From Veillonellaceae bacterium DNF00626 (GTDB lineage: Bacteria > Bacillota > Negativicutes > Veillonellales > Dialisteraceae): a stretch of 64,000 nucleotides of DNA. The notes under the pieces were generated by a model that saw nothing but the letters and a program-made list of their open reading frames with translations, did no database searches and was not told where the DNA came from. The stretch is from contig KQ960876.1 in NCBI GenBank assembly GCA_001553355.1, positions 1-64,000 on the forward strand. The letters are read 5' to 3'. A program made the translations under genes and the position numbers. Numbering within the stretch: the first letter of the stretch is position 1; every line of letters begins with the position of its first letter. Shown piece by piece: positions 53,547 to 63,983 of this stretch.

Positions 53547-54911
53547 TTAATTCGTTAACGAGCGAAGTGGTGCCGGAATTTTTCCCCCTCGTGCCACAAA
53601 CTCATCTGCTTTAAAATGGTTGACATCAATGACTGGGGCATATCCCATAAGTCCGCCAAAATTAACCATATCTCCCGGGTTCTTCCCAGGAACAGGAATT
53701 AATCTGGTAGCTGTCGTTTTGTTATTAATCATGCCAATAGCCGCTTCATCTGCCAAGATAGCGGAAATAGTAGCTGCCGATGTATCACCGGGGACCGCAA
53801 TCATATCAAGCCCTACGGAACATACACACGTCATTGCTTCTAACTTTTCTAATGTAAGGCTACCACGTTCTACCGCTTGAATCATTCCTAAATCTTCGCT
53901 AACAGGAATAAAAGCACCGGACAATCCACCCACACTGGATGAAGCCATCAACCCACCTTTTTTCACAGAGTCATTTAACAGTGCTAAGGCCGCTGTTGTC
54001 CCGGGTGCACCACAACTTTCGATTCCCATTTCTTCCAACACCTGTGCCACACTATCGCCTACTGCTGATGTAGGAGCAAGAGACAAATCCACAATGCCAA
54101 ACGGTACATGAAGACGATCTGTGGCTGCTTCTGCTACCATTTGTCCTAACCGCGTAATCATAAACGCTGTATTTTTTATCGTCTTTGCTACCACATCAAA
54201 AGGAGCCCCTCGAACTTCTTCCAATGCTCGTTTCACCACACCGGGTCCGGATACGCCCACATGGATAGCAGCGTCCCCTTGCGTAATACCATGAAATGCT
54301 CCTGCCATAAACGGATTATCTTCTACGGCATTACAAAATTCTACCAATTTACAACAACCATAGGCATCATCATCTTTTGTAAGCTCTGCTGTTTTTTTCA
54401 CCACTTCGCCCATGCGTTTCACCGCATCCATATTAATCCCTGCTTTTGTTGAACCAATGGCTACTGAGCTGCAAATACTTTTTGTCACTGATAATGCTTC
54501 CGGTATTGAATCAATAAGTATTCTATCCGCCTTTGTCATACCTCTATCAACTAATGCAGAAAATCCGCCTAATATATCAACGCCTACCGCATCAGCGGCT
54601 TTTTGCAAAACTTCCGCGATTGGCACAAAACTATTTGTATTCAATCCACCGGCAATTAAAGCAATCGGCGTTACGGCAATACGACGATTAATAATAGGCA
54701 CTCCATATTCGCGAGAAATATCATGACTAACTTCTGTCAATTTTTCCGCTCTTTGACAAATCAAATCATAGACTTTTCTACACAATACTTTTTCATCATC
54801 TGATACACAACCTAAAAGAGAAATTCCCATCGTTATGGTGCGAACATCTAATTTATTCTGATCAAACATTCGCTCCACCGATAATATTTCTTCTCTATCT
54901 AACTTTAACAT
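53547..54911 (-). CDS. UPF0210 (DUF711, PFL family) protein
   Basis: A 454-residue protein of the UPF0210 family, with [13 protein letters not shown] near 22-34, [49 protein letters not shown] and [18 protein letters not shown]. Structures in the family show a glycyl-radical-enzyme-like barrel, yet no glycyl radical site is present and its reaction is unknown. It almost always pairs with an ACT-domain protein, here directly upstream with nine bases between, suggesting control by a small ligand. Confidence 0.9.
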   Translation of the reverse strand: MLKLDREEILSVERMFDQNKLDVRTITMGISLLGCVSDDEKVLCRKVYDLICQRAEKLTEVSHDISREYGVPIINRRIAVTPIALIAGGLNTNSFVPIAEVLQKAADAVGVDILGGFSALVDRGMTKADRILIDSIPEALSVTKSICSSVAIGSTKAGINMDAVKRMGEVVKKTAELTKDDDAYGCCKLVEFCNAVEDNPFMAGAFHGITQGDAAIHVGVSGPGVVKRALEEVRGAPFDVVAKTIKNTAFMITRLGQMVAEAATDRLHVPFGIVDLSLAPTSAVGDSVAQVLEEMGIESCGAPGTTAALALLNDSVKKGGLMASSSVGGLSGAFIPVSEDLGMIQAVERGSLTLEKLEAMTCVCSVGLDMIAVPGDTSAATISAILADEAAIGMINNKTTATRLIPVPGKNPGDMVNFGGLMGYAPVIDVNHFKADEFVARGGKIPAPLRSLTN

Positions 54912-54920
54912 AATTCCTCC

Positions 54921-55193
54921 TTAGATCCGATGCATCGCATAAAATACATCTGCCAGTTGCACTCGTATATCAACACCTATATCTGCTCCGGTCTTAATCA
55001 TTTCATCTTGTATTTCTTTTATTGTGCCGTTAGCTTTTTCCATATCACAAATCAAAACCATATCGAAAATATCATCCATAATGGTTTGTGAAATATCAAG
55101 TATATTAATATTTTTTTCCGCTAATTTCTTTGCTACACCGGATACAATTCCCACCTGATCCGTTCCAATAACAGTCACTACTATTTTTTTCAT
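54921..55193 (-). CDS. ACT domain protein (UPF0237)
   Basis: A 90-residue ACT-domain protein (KIVVTVIGTDQVGIVSGVA, NILDISQTIMDDIFDM). Related GcvR-type ACT proteins bind amino acids and act on regulators; the free-standing UPF0237 form is found next to UPF0210 in many Firmicutes and archaea. AAAGGAG precedes the start. Its ligand is unknown. Confidence 0.9.
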   Translation of the reverse strand: MKKIVVTVIGTDQVGIVSGVAKKLAEKNINILDISQTIMDDIFDMVLICDMEKANGTIKEIQDEMIKTGADIGVDIRVQLADVFYAMHRI

Positions 55194-55394
55194 AAATAAC
55201 TCCTTTCAATTTTATACCATTTATCGATTATACCATATATAACGCTTTCATTTTTTATTTCATTACAATCCCTTTCCCTACTTCATTCTATATCATAAAA
55301 GAATTTCAATTGCAATACTATAAATATAAAGCTCAAAGCGTTATAATAAGAGAAAATTGAAATATAAATTATAAATAAACAAAATGGAGGACGC

Positions 55395-56156
55395 ATGAAA
55401 AATTTGACTTACATTTCATGGAATGTCAACGGATTACGAGCTTGTATAAAGAAGGGCTTTTTAGATGCTTTTGAAAAATTAAATGCTGATTATTTTTGTC
55501 TACAAGAAACGAAATTACAACCGGATCAAATTGACTTAGATTTACCGGGATATCATCAATATTGGAATAGTGCTGTAAAAAAAGGATATAGTGGAACAGC
55601 TATTTTTACTAAAACTGAACCTATTCAAGTTTCTTATGGTATGGGCATTGAAGAACACGACCAAGAAGGACGCATTATTACTGCTGAATTTGATACCCAT
55701 TATTTAGTTACTTGCTATACCCCCAACAGTAAACGTGCATTAGAACGATTAGATTACCGCATGATTTGGGAAGATGATTTTCGAAGTTATTTAAAAAAAT
55801 TAGAAGAAAAAAAGCCGATTGTTCTTTGTGGCGACTTAAATGTAGCCCACAAAGAAATTGATCTTGCTAATCCTGCAAGCAATAGAAAAAATGCAGGATT
55901 TACCGATGAAGAGAGAAATAAAATGACTACTCTCCTACAAGCAGGATTCACTGATACATTTCGATATCTTTATCCGAATAAAACAGAAGCTTATTCATGG
56001 TGGAGCTATTTTGCCAAATCAAGAGAAAGAAATATCGGATGGAGAATTGATTATTTCCTTGTTTCGCAGTCATTAAATTCACGCATCAAAGAAGCTCGTA
56101 TTCATCCGGAAATTGAAGGTAGTGATCATTGCCCGGTAGAGTTAGTACTGAGCTAA
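55395..56156 (+). CDS. exoA: Exodeoxyribonuclease III / AP endonuclease
   Basis: A 253-residue Xth-family nuclease for base excision repair. Active-site motifs are SWNVNGLRA near the start, CLQETKLQ with the metal-binding glutamate, [15 protein letters not shown], and the C-terminal IDYFLVS and GSDHCPVEL. The start has GGAGG four bases upstream. It is the first of three plus-strand genes and has a TATAAT-like -10 box at 55342-55347 without a clear -35 element. Confidence 0.95.
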   Translation: MKNLTYISWNVNGLRACIKKGFLDAFEKLNADYFCLQETKLQPDQIDLDLPGYHQYWNSAVKKGYSGTAIFTKTEPIQVSYGMGIEEHDQEGRIITAEFDTHYLVTCYTPNSKRALERLDYRMIWEDDFRSYLKKLEEKKPIVLCGDLNVAHKEIDLANPASNRKNAGFTDEERNKMTTLLQAGFTDTFRYLYPNKTEAYSWWSYFAKSRERNIGWRIDYFLVSQSLNSRIKEARIHPEIEGSDHCPVELVLS

Positions 56157-56208
56157 CACCTTTCATCAACTAAATATCCTTTGCATATATTATTCAATGG
56201 AGGTTCCT

Positions 56209-56916
56209 ATGATTAATATACTCGTTATCGAAGACGAGGTTTGTGTAGCATCAATGGAACGTGATTTCCTTGAGGGTTCCGGATTTAATCCTTTTATAGC
56301 TAATCATGCGGATAAGGCATTCGAAATTATTAAATCAGAAAAAATTGATGCCATCATCCTTGACGTAACGCTCCCTGATACGGATGGTTTTTCTCTCTGT
56401 CGACAACTCCGCGAAATAACCAATATCCCTATCTTATTAACATCATCATCTTCTAATGACTCTGATATAGTCCGTGGTCTTGGAATCGGTGCTGATGCCT
56501 ATTTAATAAAGCCACTAAGTGGTCCTGTACTCATAGCTCATCTACGTGCACAATTAGCTATCCATGATCGTATTATGGATCAAAAAATAAATAAAATATC
56601 ACCTGAAGAAGGCTTTACTATTGATAATTTAACCATTCGTCCAAAAGCACGACAAGTTATTCTTAACGGAAAAGATGTATCTCTCACCGGGAAAGAATTT
56701 GATTTACTCTTTTTCTTGATTAATCATCCTAATGAAGTATTTACCAAAGAAGATTTATTTGAAGCCATTTGGGGACTAAACCCTATTGGTGAACCTGCCA
56801 CGGTCACAGTTCATATCAACCGTCTTCGTGACAAATTAAAAACGTCATCCGGGCATCCTTACGAATATATTGAAACTGTATGGGGGTCAGGCTATAGATT
56901 TAAATTAAACAAATGA
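56209..56916 (+). CDS. OmpR/PhoB-family response regulator
   Basis: A 235-residue response regulator: receiver domain (1-115) with acidic pocket Glu8-Asp9, phospho-acceptor Asp52 in ILDVTLPD and Lys101 in LIKPLSG, then a winged-helix DNA-binding domain (about 135-233) with LTGKEFDLLFFLI and VTVHINRLRDKL. No histidine kinase is next to it, so it is an orphan in this window. GGAGG stands five bases before ATG 56209; an earlier ATG at 56197 overlaps that site. Its targets are unknown; the epimerase gene 10 bases downstream is a candidate. Confidence 0.9.
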   Translation: MINILVIEDEVCVASMERDFLEGSGFNPFIANHADKAFEIIKSEKIDAIILDVTLPDTDGFSLCRQLREITNIPILLTSSSSNDSDIVRGLGIGADAYLIKPLSGPVLIAHLRAQLAIHDRIMDQKINKISPEEGFTIDNLTIRPKARQVILNGKDVSLTGKEFDLLFFLINHPNEVFTKEDLFEAIWGLNPIGEPATVTVHINRLRDKLKTSSGHPYEYIETVWGSGYRFKLNK

Positions 56917-56926
56917 AGGTGTTAAT

Positions 56927-57841
56927 ATGCGCATTTTAATTACCGGCGGTGCCGGATTCATCGGTTCTCATTTAGCTGATGCATTAGTAAACAAAGGTCA
57001 TGAAGTAACTATTTTGGATAATTTATCTACAGGAACGAAAAAATTTATTCCTCCGCAGGCAGAATTTATTCAAATGGATATTCGCGATGACAAAATTCTT
57101 TCCATCTTCCAAACCCATCATTTCGATGTCATTTATCATGAAGCCGCACAAACCATGGTTCCCCTTTCTATTGAAAAGCCAAAATTTGATGCGGAAGAAA
57201 ACATTATAGGTCTTCTTTCTGTCTTAGAAGCAGCTCGTAAAACCAATGTATCGAAGATAATTTTTTCATCTTCTGCTGCTATTTATGGCGATAATTTACA
57301 TTTACCGTTAAAAGAGACTGAAAAACCGGAGCCCACTTCATTTTATGGATTAACGAAATATACTACGGAATCTTACTTGGCGCTTTATCATAAACTATTT
57401 GGACTTAATTATACTGTACTTAGATATAGTAATGTATACGGACCTCGTCAAGGCGCGAATGGTGAAGGTGGTGTCATTTATCTCTTTGCGCGTGCATTGG
57501 GAAATAAAGAAAAAATTACCATCTTAGGCAATGGAAAACAAACTCGAGATTTTATTTATGTTCATGATATTGTATCCGCAAACATCGCCGCATTAGATAA
57601 AGGCAATGAAGAAGCCTTTAATATCAGCACTGAAACTGAGCTTTCTATAAAAGATTTAGCCCTACAAATGATTCAGCTATCAAACTTGGATGAATCTTAC
57701 ATTCAATACGGGCCGGAACGAGAGGGTGACATTTTTGCTTCTTCCCTATCCAATCAAAAGGCAAAAAAATTGCTTCAATGGCAACCGACTGTACCATTAC
57801 AAAAAGGATTAAAAGAAACTCTACAATTTTTCTTAGCATAA
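56927..57841 (+). CDS. NAD-dependent sugar-nucleotide epimerase (GalE-like)
   Basis: An extended short-chain dehydrogenase of 304 residues. NAD is bound by TGGAGFIGSH (6-15), the catalytic Ser lies in FSSSAAIYG (113-121), and the Tyr140-x-x-x-Lys144 pair is in FYGLTKYTTE. LRYSNVYGPRQ and TRDFIYVHDIV are typical of UDP-glucose 4-epimerase and related enzymes. Product specificity (UDP-Gal, UDP-GalNAc or other) cannot be read. It is probably co-transcribed with the response regulator. Confidence 0.88.
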   Translation: MRILITGGAGFIGSHLADALVNKGHEVTILDNLSTGTKKFIPPQAEFIQMDIRDDKILSIFQTHHFDVIYHEAAQTMVPLSIEKPKFDAEENIIGLLSVLEAARKTNVSKIIFSSSAAIYGDNLHLPLKETEKPEPTSFYGLTKYTTESYLALYHKLFGLNYTVLRYSNVYGPRQGANGEGGVIYLFARALGNKEKITILGNGKQTRDFIYVHDIVSANIAALDKGNEEAFNISTETELSIKDLALQMIQLSNLDESYIQYGPEREGDIFASSLSNQKAKKLLQWQPTVPLQKGLKETLQFFLA

Positions 57842-57845
57842 AACG

Positions 57846-57884
57846 AAAGAGTCGCACATATGATAACTATATGTGCGACTCTTT
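57846..57884. terminator. Shared terminator of epimerase and HAD genes
   Basis: Arms AAAGAGTCGCACATAT and ATATGTGCGACTCTTT (16 bp) enclose GATAACT, with T-rich tails both ways. The right arm encodes the last codons of the HAD gene, so one palindrome serves two convergent genes. Confidence 0.92.
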
Positions 57885-58688
57885 TATTTTGTCTAAAAAT
57901 GTTTCCAATATTTGCGCTACTCCATCTTCATTATTAGATGGACAAATGTACTTTGCTGCTTTTTTCGCTATATCATCAGCATTACTTACTGCCCACGAAT
58001 AGCCTGCCATCTGCAGCATAGATACATCATTTTCCGTATTCCCAAAAGCAGCTATCTCTTCCGGTTTTATCTTCCAAATTTCACATAAAAAACTTAATGC
58101 ATTGCCCTTGCTTACGCCTTTTCGATGAACATCCACAAAATCATCTCCCGGGAAAAATACTTCCACATCAGAAGAAAAATTCTCTTCTATAAATGTTCGT
58201 ATTTCTTTTCTCACCTTTTCCGACGAATCTGCAAATATCACACGAGTAGAATTTTCCGTAGGATAATAAAAATCATCGCCTAAATATTGTGTTTTCTCTG
58301 CGCGATATTTCTCATAACATTTTTCTCGCTCATGCGGCTTTGGCAAATACGATATATCGTTATAAAACGTATAAGCCAACCAATTATTTTTCCGTGCAGC
58401 ACGCACTATCTTCCCTACAACATCTTTGGGTATTTCTTTCTTCATAAGCTCTTTGCCCGATTGATTAGTCATGATCCACGCACCGGTATAACAAATCACC
58501 GGCACATCGCCCAAATCCAATTCCGCCGTCTTAAGTCTTGCCGCACTGAACATTCTACCCGTAGCGACCACAATACGAATACCTGCATTTTGCATTTTTT
58601 TAAGCACATTTTTGGAATAGGAAGAAATACTCATATCATCATGAAGTAAGGTACCATCTAAATCAATAGCTACTAATTTAATCTCCAT
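57867..58688 (-). CDS. Cof-type HAD phosphatase
   Basis: A 273-residue HAD-superfamily IIB (Cof) hydrolase. Motif I is AIDLDGTLLHDD (Asp9, Asp11), motif II IVVATGRM, motif III with Lys in HRKGVSKGNAL, motif IV FGNTENDVSMLQMAGYSWAV. These phosphatases act on sugar phosphates, flavin or pyridoxal phosphate; the substrate is not predictable here. Ten bases separate it from the pseudouridine synthase gene upstream. Confidence 0.9.
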   Translation of the reverse strand: MEIKLVAIDLDGTLLHDDMSISSYSKNVLKKMQNAGIRIVVATGRMFSAARLKTAELDLGDVPVICYTGAWIMTNQSGKELMKKEIPKDVVGKIVRAARKNNWLAYTFYNDISYLPKPHEREKCYEKYRAEKTQYLGDDFYYPTENSTRVIFADSSEKVRKEIRTFIEENFSSDVEVFFPGDDFVDVHRKGVSKGNALSFLCEIWKIKPEEIAAFGNTENDVSMLQMAGYSWAVSNADDIAKKAAKYICPSNNEDGVAQILETFLDKIKESHI

Positions 58689-58698
58689 ATCTTACTCC

Positions 58699-59640
58699 TT
58701 ACAGCAATAAATTCATATCTTTCGGCAAATCTATGATAATCTCCTTATTGGATATTTCATTCCAAGGTTCGGGCAACAATGGAAAGCAAAGCTTACTACA
58801 TTGCAGTAACTGTTTTTGTATTGAAAATCTCTCAGATATTTCCAAACTTTTTACATTTCCATATTTCTTATCTCCCAAAATAGGATGTCCTATATATGCC
58901 ATATGTGCCCTTATCTGGTGTGGTCTTCCGGTAATCAGTTTTATATTGACTAATGAATAAGTATAATCACTGCGACAAATAGATTTTATTACATCATATT
59001 GTGTTTCCACATACCGACTTTCAGCATCCGGTATATCCGAAATCATAACGCGATTATCTTTTGTATCCTTTTTTAGCCAACCTTTCAATATTCCTTTGCC
59101 CTCAAGATTTCCTGCCACAATGCAATTGTAATACTTATGAATCTTTCTTTCGCGAAAAAGTTCATTCATTTTTTGTAATGCCTGTATCGTTTTACCACAC
59201 ACGATAAGTCCCGTAGTATTTCTATCTAACCGATTACAGATAGATGGTGTAAACCCTTCCATTTTTCCATAATATTGCAAGAGATAATCATTCAAAGACA
59301 ACTGATTACTTCCATCACTTTGAGATAACATATTAGCCGGTTTATTACATATAACAATTTGATCATCTTCATAAACAATCAGCTTTTTTAGATAATTTGT
59401 TTTCTCCTTCACTTTTACCATAGGCGAAAATTTTTCTATTGTTTCATCAGAAAACCATACTTTGATGACATCTCCTTCACAAAGTATTTCTTTTCCTACC
59501 GCTTTCTTTTCGTTTAATACGATATTTTTATTTCGTAAACTTTTATGCAAAAGACCTATTGAAGCACCGGGAAGAATATGACTTAAAAATTTCAACAAAT
59601 TCTGCCCTTCATTAATCATCTGAATATGATACTCTTTCAT
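58699..59640 (-). CDS. RluC/RluD-family pseudouridine synthase
   Basis: A 313-residue RNA pseudouridine synthase with an N-terminal S4 domain (about 12-70) and the RluA-type catalytic domain. The catalytic aspartate is Asp139 in RLDRNTTGLIV, with VICNKPANMLSQ and TGRPHQIRAHMAYIGHPILGD, the usual motifs. It modifies uridines in 23S rRNA; whether it is RluC- or RluD-like is open. ATG 59640 has AGGTGG four bases upstream; the open frame before it passes through the alr terminator. Confidence 0.9.
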   Translation of the reverse strand: MKEYHIQMINEGQNLLKFLSHILPGASIGLLHKSLRNKNIVLNEKKAVGKEILCEGDVIKVWFSDETIEKFSPMVKVKEKTNYLKKLIVYEDDQIVICNKPANMLSQSDGSNQLSLNDYLLQYYGKMEGFTPSICNRLDRNTTGLIVCGKTIQALQKMNELFRERKIHKYYNCIVAGNLEGKGILKGWLKKDTKDNRVMISDIPDAESRYVETQYDVIKSICRSDYTYSLVNIKLITGRPHQIRAHMAYIGHPILGDKKYGNVKSLEISERFSIQKQLLQCSKLCFPLLPEPWNEISNKEIIIDLPKDMNLLL

Positions 59641-59659
59641 ATGTCCACCTATGATATAG

Positions 59660-59698
59660 AAAAATAAGTTGACCGATAAATATTTTATCAACCAACTT
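59660..59698 (-). terminator. Terminator after alr
   Basis: On the minus strand AAGTTGGTTGATA pairs with TATCGGTCAACTT around AAATATT, and ATTTTT follows. It sits eight bases past the alr stop. Confidence 0.8.
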
Positions 59699-59705
59699 AC
59701 TAAAT

Positions 59706-60806
59706 TCATTCACCGATAAATACTCGGGGAATTCGCTTCCATGTACAAAGAATTTCATAAGAAATAGTCCCTGCTGCTTCTGCTACTTCATCGGCAGACA
59801 ACTCTATATTTCCTTGCTTCCCTACCAATACAGCTTCATCTCCCGGCTTTACCGTTTCATCTACTGCCACCATGAATTGATCCATGCAAATTCTACCGAC
59901 AATAGGACAACGTTTTCCCCCAATCAATACACACCCTTTATTCGATAAAGCGCGAGGATAACCATCAGCGTATCCTAAAGGAATAGTTGCTGTACGCATA
60001 TCTTTTTCTGCCACAAAAGAAGCTCCATATCCGACAAATTCGCCTTTTTTCAAATCCTGCACATGAGTTACATGTGTTACCACAGACATAACACTTTCTA
60101 CATCTAATGAATGGGTCATATCTTGCGACGGTGGCAACCCGTACATGATGATTCCCGGTCTTACTAAATTATGCCAACTGTTGGGAATATCAAGTATCCC
60201 CGCACTATTAGCAGCAGAAATAACAAAATCGTCAGTAATATTCATATAAGACAATGCATGCTCAAAAACTTGCAACTGCTTTTGCGCTATATCTTTATCT
60301 TTGAAATCCGCCGTGGCCATATGTGTAAATGTTCCACGAATATGGATGTGCGGACACTTCTTTAATTTTTCCAATAATCGCGGTACTTCATCGGGATGCG
60401 CTCCAATTCGATTCATTCCGCTATCAATAGCAATCATTACTTCTGCCATCTTCCGTTCTGAAATCGCTGCCGCTTCAATAGCTTCAATATCCACGGTTAA
60501 ATCCACGGGCAAAATTAAATCGGAATCAACTCCCATTAATATTTCATGCGGCAATGGTAAACCCAATACATAAATTGGACAATTAAACCCAAAACGACGT
60601 AATTCTCGCCCTTCAGTAACACGCGATACCGCTGCGCCTTCATAGCCTTCTTTCAAAGCCACCTGTAAACACTCTTTCACGCCATGCCCATAGGCATTAG
60701 CTTTCACTACGGCTAAAAGTCCGGCTTCTCCTTTAATGTAATTACGTATTTTCCGTACATTACGCCGAAAAGCATTCAAATCAATTTTTATATACGATAC
60801 CGCCAT
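59706..60806 (-). CDS. alr: Alanine racemase
   Basis: A 366-residue fold-type III PLP enzyme giving D-alanine for peptidoglycan. The PLP lysine is Lys35 in AVVKANAYGHG; the second catalytic residue is Tyr260 in FVGYGASF. IDSGMNRIG and VGRICMDQFMV, the usual substrate and lysine-carbamate region, are present. It supplies Ddl (25452-26387). It would also feed a D-amino-acid aminotransferase, which makes the lysine-less homologue at 41376 notable. Confidence 0.96.
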   Translation of the reverse strand: MAVSYIKIDLNAFRRNVRKIRNYIKGEAGLLAVVKANAYGHGVKECLQVALKEGYEGAAVSRVTEGRELRRFGFNCPIYVLGLPLPHEILMGVDSDLILPVDLTVDIEAIEAAAISERKMAEVMIAIDSGMNRIGAHPDEVPRLLEKLKKCPHIHIRGTFTHMATADFKDKDIAQKQLQVFEHALSYMNITDDFVISAANSAGILDIPNSWHNLVRPGIIMYGLPPSQDMTHSLDVESVMSVVTHVTHVQDLKKGEFVGYGASFVAEKDMRTATIPLGYADGYPRALSNKGCVLIGGKRCPIVGRICMDQFMVAVDETVKPGDEAVLVGKQGNIELSADEVAEAAGTISYEILCTWKRIPRVFIGE

Positions 60807-60871
60807 AATTCTTTATTCCCCCTATATTACTCATTATATTTCTTTTTTTGTTCTAAAGAAATATATTCATT

Positions 60872-62017
60872 TCAAACGCTCAACAAAAATTGTTCAAACG
60901 CATAATTGCCATGTGCCATACCTTGATAAGTCAAATAAATATGCGTATCCGTTTCTTTCAGAAAATTTTCCTGTATTAACTTTTTTATCACTCGCTCATA
61001 TACGACGTGAATATCTTTACCGTATCTTTTTTTAAAAGCCCCTTTAGAGATTCCTACCGTTTGACGCAAACCGAGAAAACAAAATTCTTCCATTTCCTCT
61101 TTTTCTGATAGTTTCTCTATTTTTTCCGGTATCGCCTCATCAGAAAGAAGGGCTTTTTCGTATAATTTTACCCCCGGCAAATTTTCTCGCCGTTCTCTAC
61201 CAATTCGAGAACACGCTGCCGGGCCTAAACCTAAATAATCATCCAATACCCAATATTTCGTATTATGTTTTGACTTGTATCCCTTTCGTGCAAAAGAGGA
61301 AATTTCATACCGCTCCATGCCATAATGAGGTAAAATTTTGCACATATCCTGATACATATGCCAACTTTCACCTTCTGTCGGACGCGCAAGTATCCCCTTT
61401 TGATCTAAATAATGAAATCGTGTTCCTTCTTCGATAATCAGACTATATACAGACATGTGAGTAATAGGTAAATGCACCGCCCAATATAAAGTATTTTGAA
61501 AATCCTCTACCGTTTGCCCCGGTAACTCGCACATTAAATCAATACTGATATTTGTAAATCCCGCTTTTACTGCATTCTTTATCGCTTTTTTAGCATCAAA
61601 AGCTGAATGTTGCCTTCCAATCTGCTTTAAGAGCATATTTTCTTTACTCTGTACCCCGATAGAAACACGATTGATACCTAAAGCTTTTACCCCTGCTGCA
61701 TAATCATAATTCATATCACAGGGATTCATTTCCATCGTTACTTCCGCATCAGAAAGTATATCAAAATATGATTTCAATACACTCATTATCTGATTCAACT
61801 GTGTTACAGTCAGCACAGATGGTGTCCCACCACCGAAATACACCGTATCACAACTTCGATGTGAAAAAAATTTACTTTTTCTCTGTATTTCTCTTATCAA
61901 AGCATCAATAAACTTTTGAGAAGGTACTTGCTCAATGGAATAAAATCCGCAATACGCACAGCGACTTCGACAAAATGGAATATGAATATAAAGCCCCAAT
62001 TTTTCCGATTCAGTCAT
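60872..62017 (-). CDS. hemW: HemW-type radical SAM haem chaperone
   Basis: A 381-residue radical SAM protein. The [4Fe-4S] cysteines are Cys16, Cys20, Cys23 in [10 protein letters not shown]; the absence of a fourth cysteine one residue later separates HemW from coproporphyrinogen dehydrogenase HemN. Further blocks are [28 protein letters not shown] and [19 protein letters not shown]. HemW binds haem and delivers it to acceptors. It overlaps lepA by eight bases, a frequent Firmicutes order. Confidence 0.93.
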   Translation of the reverse strand: MTESEKLGLYIHIPFCRSRCAYCGFYSIEQVPSQKFIDALIREIQRKSKFFSHRSCDTVYFGGGTPSVLTVTQLNQIMSVLKSYFDILSDAEVTMEMNPCDMNYDYAAGVKALGINRVSIGVQSKENMLLKQIGRQHSAFDAKKAIKNAVKAGFTNISIDLMCELPGQTVEDFQNTLYWAVHLPITHMSVYSLIIEEGTRFHYLDQKGILARPTEGESWHMYQDMCKILPHYGMERYEISSFARKGYKSKHNTKYWVLDDYLGLGPAACSRIGRERRENLPGVKLYEKALLSDEAIPEKIEKLSEKEEMEEFCFLGLRQTVGISKGAFKKRYGKDIHVVYERVIKKLIQENFLKETDTHIYLTYQGMAHGNYAFEQFLLSV

Positions 62018-63806
62018 CTTTTAATACCGCCATAAATGCCTCTTGCGGAATTTCCACACTCCCTACTTGTTTCATCCTTTTTTTACCCTCTTTTTGTTTC
62101 TCAAGCAATTTTTTCTTTCGACTCACATCGCCACCATAACATTTTGCCAAAACATCTTTCTTATATGCTTTGATTGTTTCTCGTGCAATAATTTTACTAC
62201 CTATAGCCGCCTGAACAGGTACTTCAAATTGCTGTCTTGGAATAATTTCTTTCAATTTCAACGCCAAAGCCCTACCACGAGGTGCCGCATTACTGCGATG
62301 GACAATAATCGAAAGTGCATCAATTAATTCTCCATTAAGTAAAATATCTAATTTTACCGCATCTGTCTTTTGATATCCGTTCAACTGATAATCCAATGAC
62401 GCATACCCTTTCGTAGCAGATTTCAATTTATCAAAAAAGTCAAAAATTATTTCTGCCAAAGGAACCTTATATGATAGATCAACTCGTGTTTCATCCAAAT
62501 AGGTCATGGTAATAAATTCACCACGACGATTTTGCACCAACTCCATAACGCTCCCCACCATATCTGACGGAACCAATATATCTACTTTCGCCATTGGCTC
62601 TTCAATATAATCAATTTTCGTCATTGGCGGTAATTCTGCCGGATTATCCACTGCCACCATTTCACCATCCGTTTTATGCACATGATAAATAACAGAAGGC
62701 GCTGTTGTAATTAATTTTAGGCGATACTCACGTTCCAATCTTTCTTGAATAACATCCATATGGAGAAGCCCTAAAAAACCGCAACGAAAGCCAAATCCTA
62801 ATGCCTGCGAAGTTTCAGGAACATATTCTAACGCTGCATCATTTAATTGTAATTTTTCCAGTGCCACCTTTAACTGATCATAATCTTTACTTTCAATAGG
62901 ATACAACCCGCAATAAACCATAGGCAGCGCCTTACGATACCCCGGGAGTGGTTCTACTGCACCGTTCTCTGCCGTAGTTATCGTATCTCCTACCGCACAA
63001 TCACCTACATTCTTTATACTGGCTGCCATATATCCTACCGAACCGCAAGACAAAACATCCGTTGCCTTAGGTAATGGCGTAAAATATCCGACTTCCGTCA
63101 CTGTATACACCTTGCCGGATGACATCATTTTTATTTCCATACCGGGGCGAATTTCCCCATCCATGACACGAATATAAGCAATAGCTCCCTTATATGAATC
63201 AAAAATAGAATCAAATATCAAACATCGTAAAGGCTTATCTGAATGATCTTCCGGTGGCGGAATAAGTTCTACAATACGTTTTAATACTTCTCCTACATTT
63301 TCTCCTGTTTTAGCACTTACCGGAACAGCCTCAGACATATCAAGACCAATAACATTCTCTACTTCCGCTTTAACTCTCTCCACATCCGCACTCGGTAAAT
63401 CAATTTTATTAATGACCGGTACAATCTCTAAATTATTATCCAACGCCAAGTATACATTAGCCAATGTCTGTGCCTGTACCCCCTGAGTGGCATCGACAAT
63501 TAAAATTGCCCCCTCACATGCAGTAAGACTACGAGATACTTCATAATTAAAATCCACATGCCCGGGCGTATCAATCAAGTTAAGCTCATATACTTCTCCA
63601 TTTTCATAGGTATACATCAATCGAGCAGACTGCTCCTTAATAGTGATGCCTCTCTCACGTTCCAAATCCATCGTATCCAAAATTTGAGCTTCCATATCTC
63701 GTTTCTCTACGGTCCCGGTCATTTCAATCAACCGATCTGCCAATGTTGATTTCCCGTGATCAATATGCGCAATAATAGAAAAATTTCTAATATGTTTCGT
63801 ATCCAT
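62010..63806 (-). CDS. lepA: Elongation factor 4 (LepA)
   Basis: A 598-residue translational GTPase. G motifs are AHIDHGKST (13-21), [12 protein letters not shown] and [13 protein letters not shown]; the C-terminal domain unique to LepA holds [20 protein letters not shown]4 acts on ribosome function and subunit biogenesis. GGAGAG precedes the start. A TATAAT at 63843-63848 on the minus strand may be its -10 element. Confidence 0.97.
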   Translation of the reverse strand: MDTKHIRNFSIIAHIDHGKSTLADRLIEMTGTVEKRDMEAQILDTMDLERERGITIKEQSARLMYTYENGEVYELNLIDTPGHVDFNYEVSRSLTACEGAILIVDATQGVQAQTLANVYLALDNNLEIVPVINKIDLPSADVERVKAEVENVIGLDMSEAVPVSAKTGENVGEVLKRIVELIPPPEDHSDKPLRCLIFDSIFDSYKGAIAYIRVMDGEIRPGMEIKMMSSGKVYTVTEVGYFTPLPKATDVLSCGSVGYMAASIKNVGDCAVGDTITTAENGAVEPLPGYRKALPMVYCGLYPIESKDYDQLKVALEKLQLNDAALEYVPETSQALGFGFRCGFLGLLHMDVIQERLEREYRLKLITTAPSVIYHVHKTDGEMVAVDNPAELPPMTKIDYIEEPMAKVDILVPSDMVGSVMELVQNRRGEFITMTYLDETRVDLSYKVPLAEIIFDFFDKLKSATKGYASLDYQLNGYQKTDAVKLDILLNGELIDALSIIVHRSNAAPRGRALALKLKEIIPRQQFEVPVQAAIGSKIIARETIKAYKKDVLAKCYGGDVSRKKKLLEKQKEGKKRMKQVGSVEIPQEAFMAVLKDD

Positions 63807-63942
63807 AATCTCTCCTACTTATTTCACTTAACTTCACATAAAATTATAACATGACAGAAGATTCCCCGCCGTAAAAACTTTACTACAAAAAACACTCAAA
63901 CTTCATCCTTCACTACCAAGGCAATAATTTCTTGCCATTCAA

Positions 63943-63983
63943 AAAACAAAGAGACTGTCAATGCTGATAATCTCTTTGTTTTT
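63943..63983. terminator. Terminator upstream of lepA
   Basis: AAAACAAAGAGA pairs with TCTCTTTGTTTT around a 16-nt loop, with T-runs on both strands. It ends either a minus-strand gene entering from the right edge or a convergent transcript; that gene is outside the window. Confidence 0.75.
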
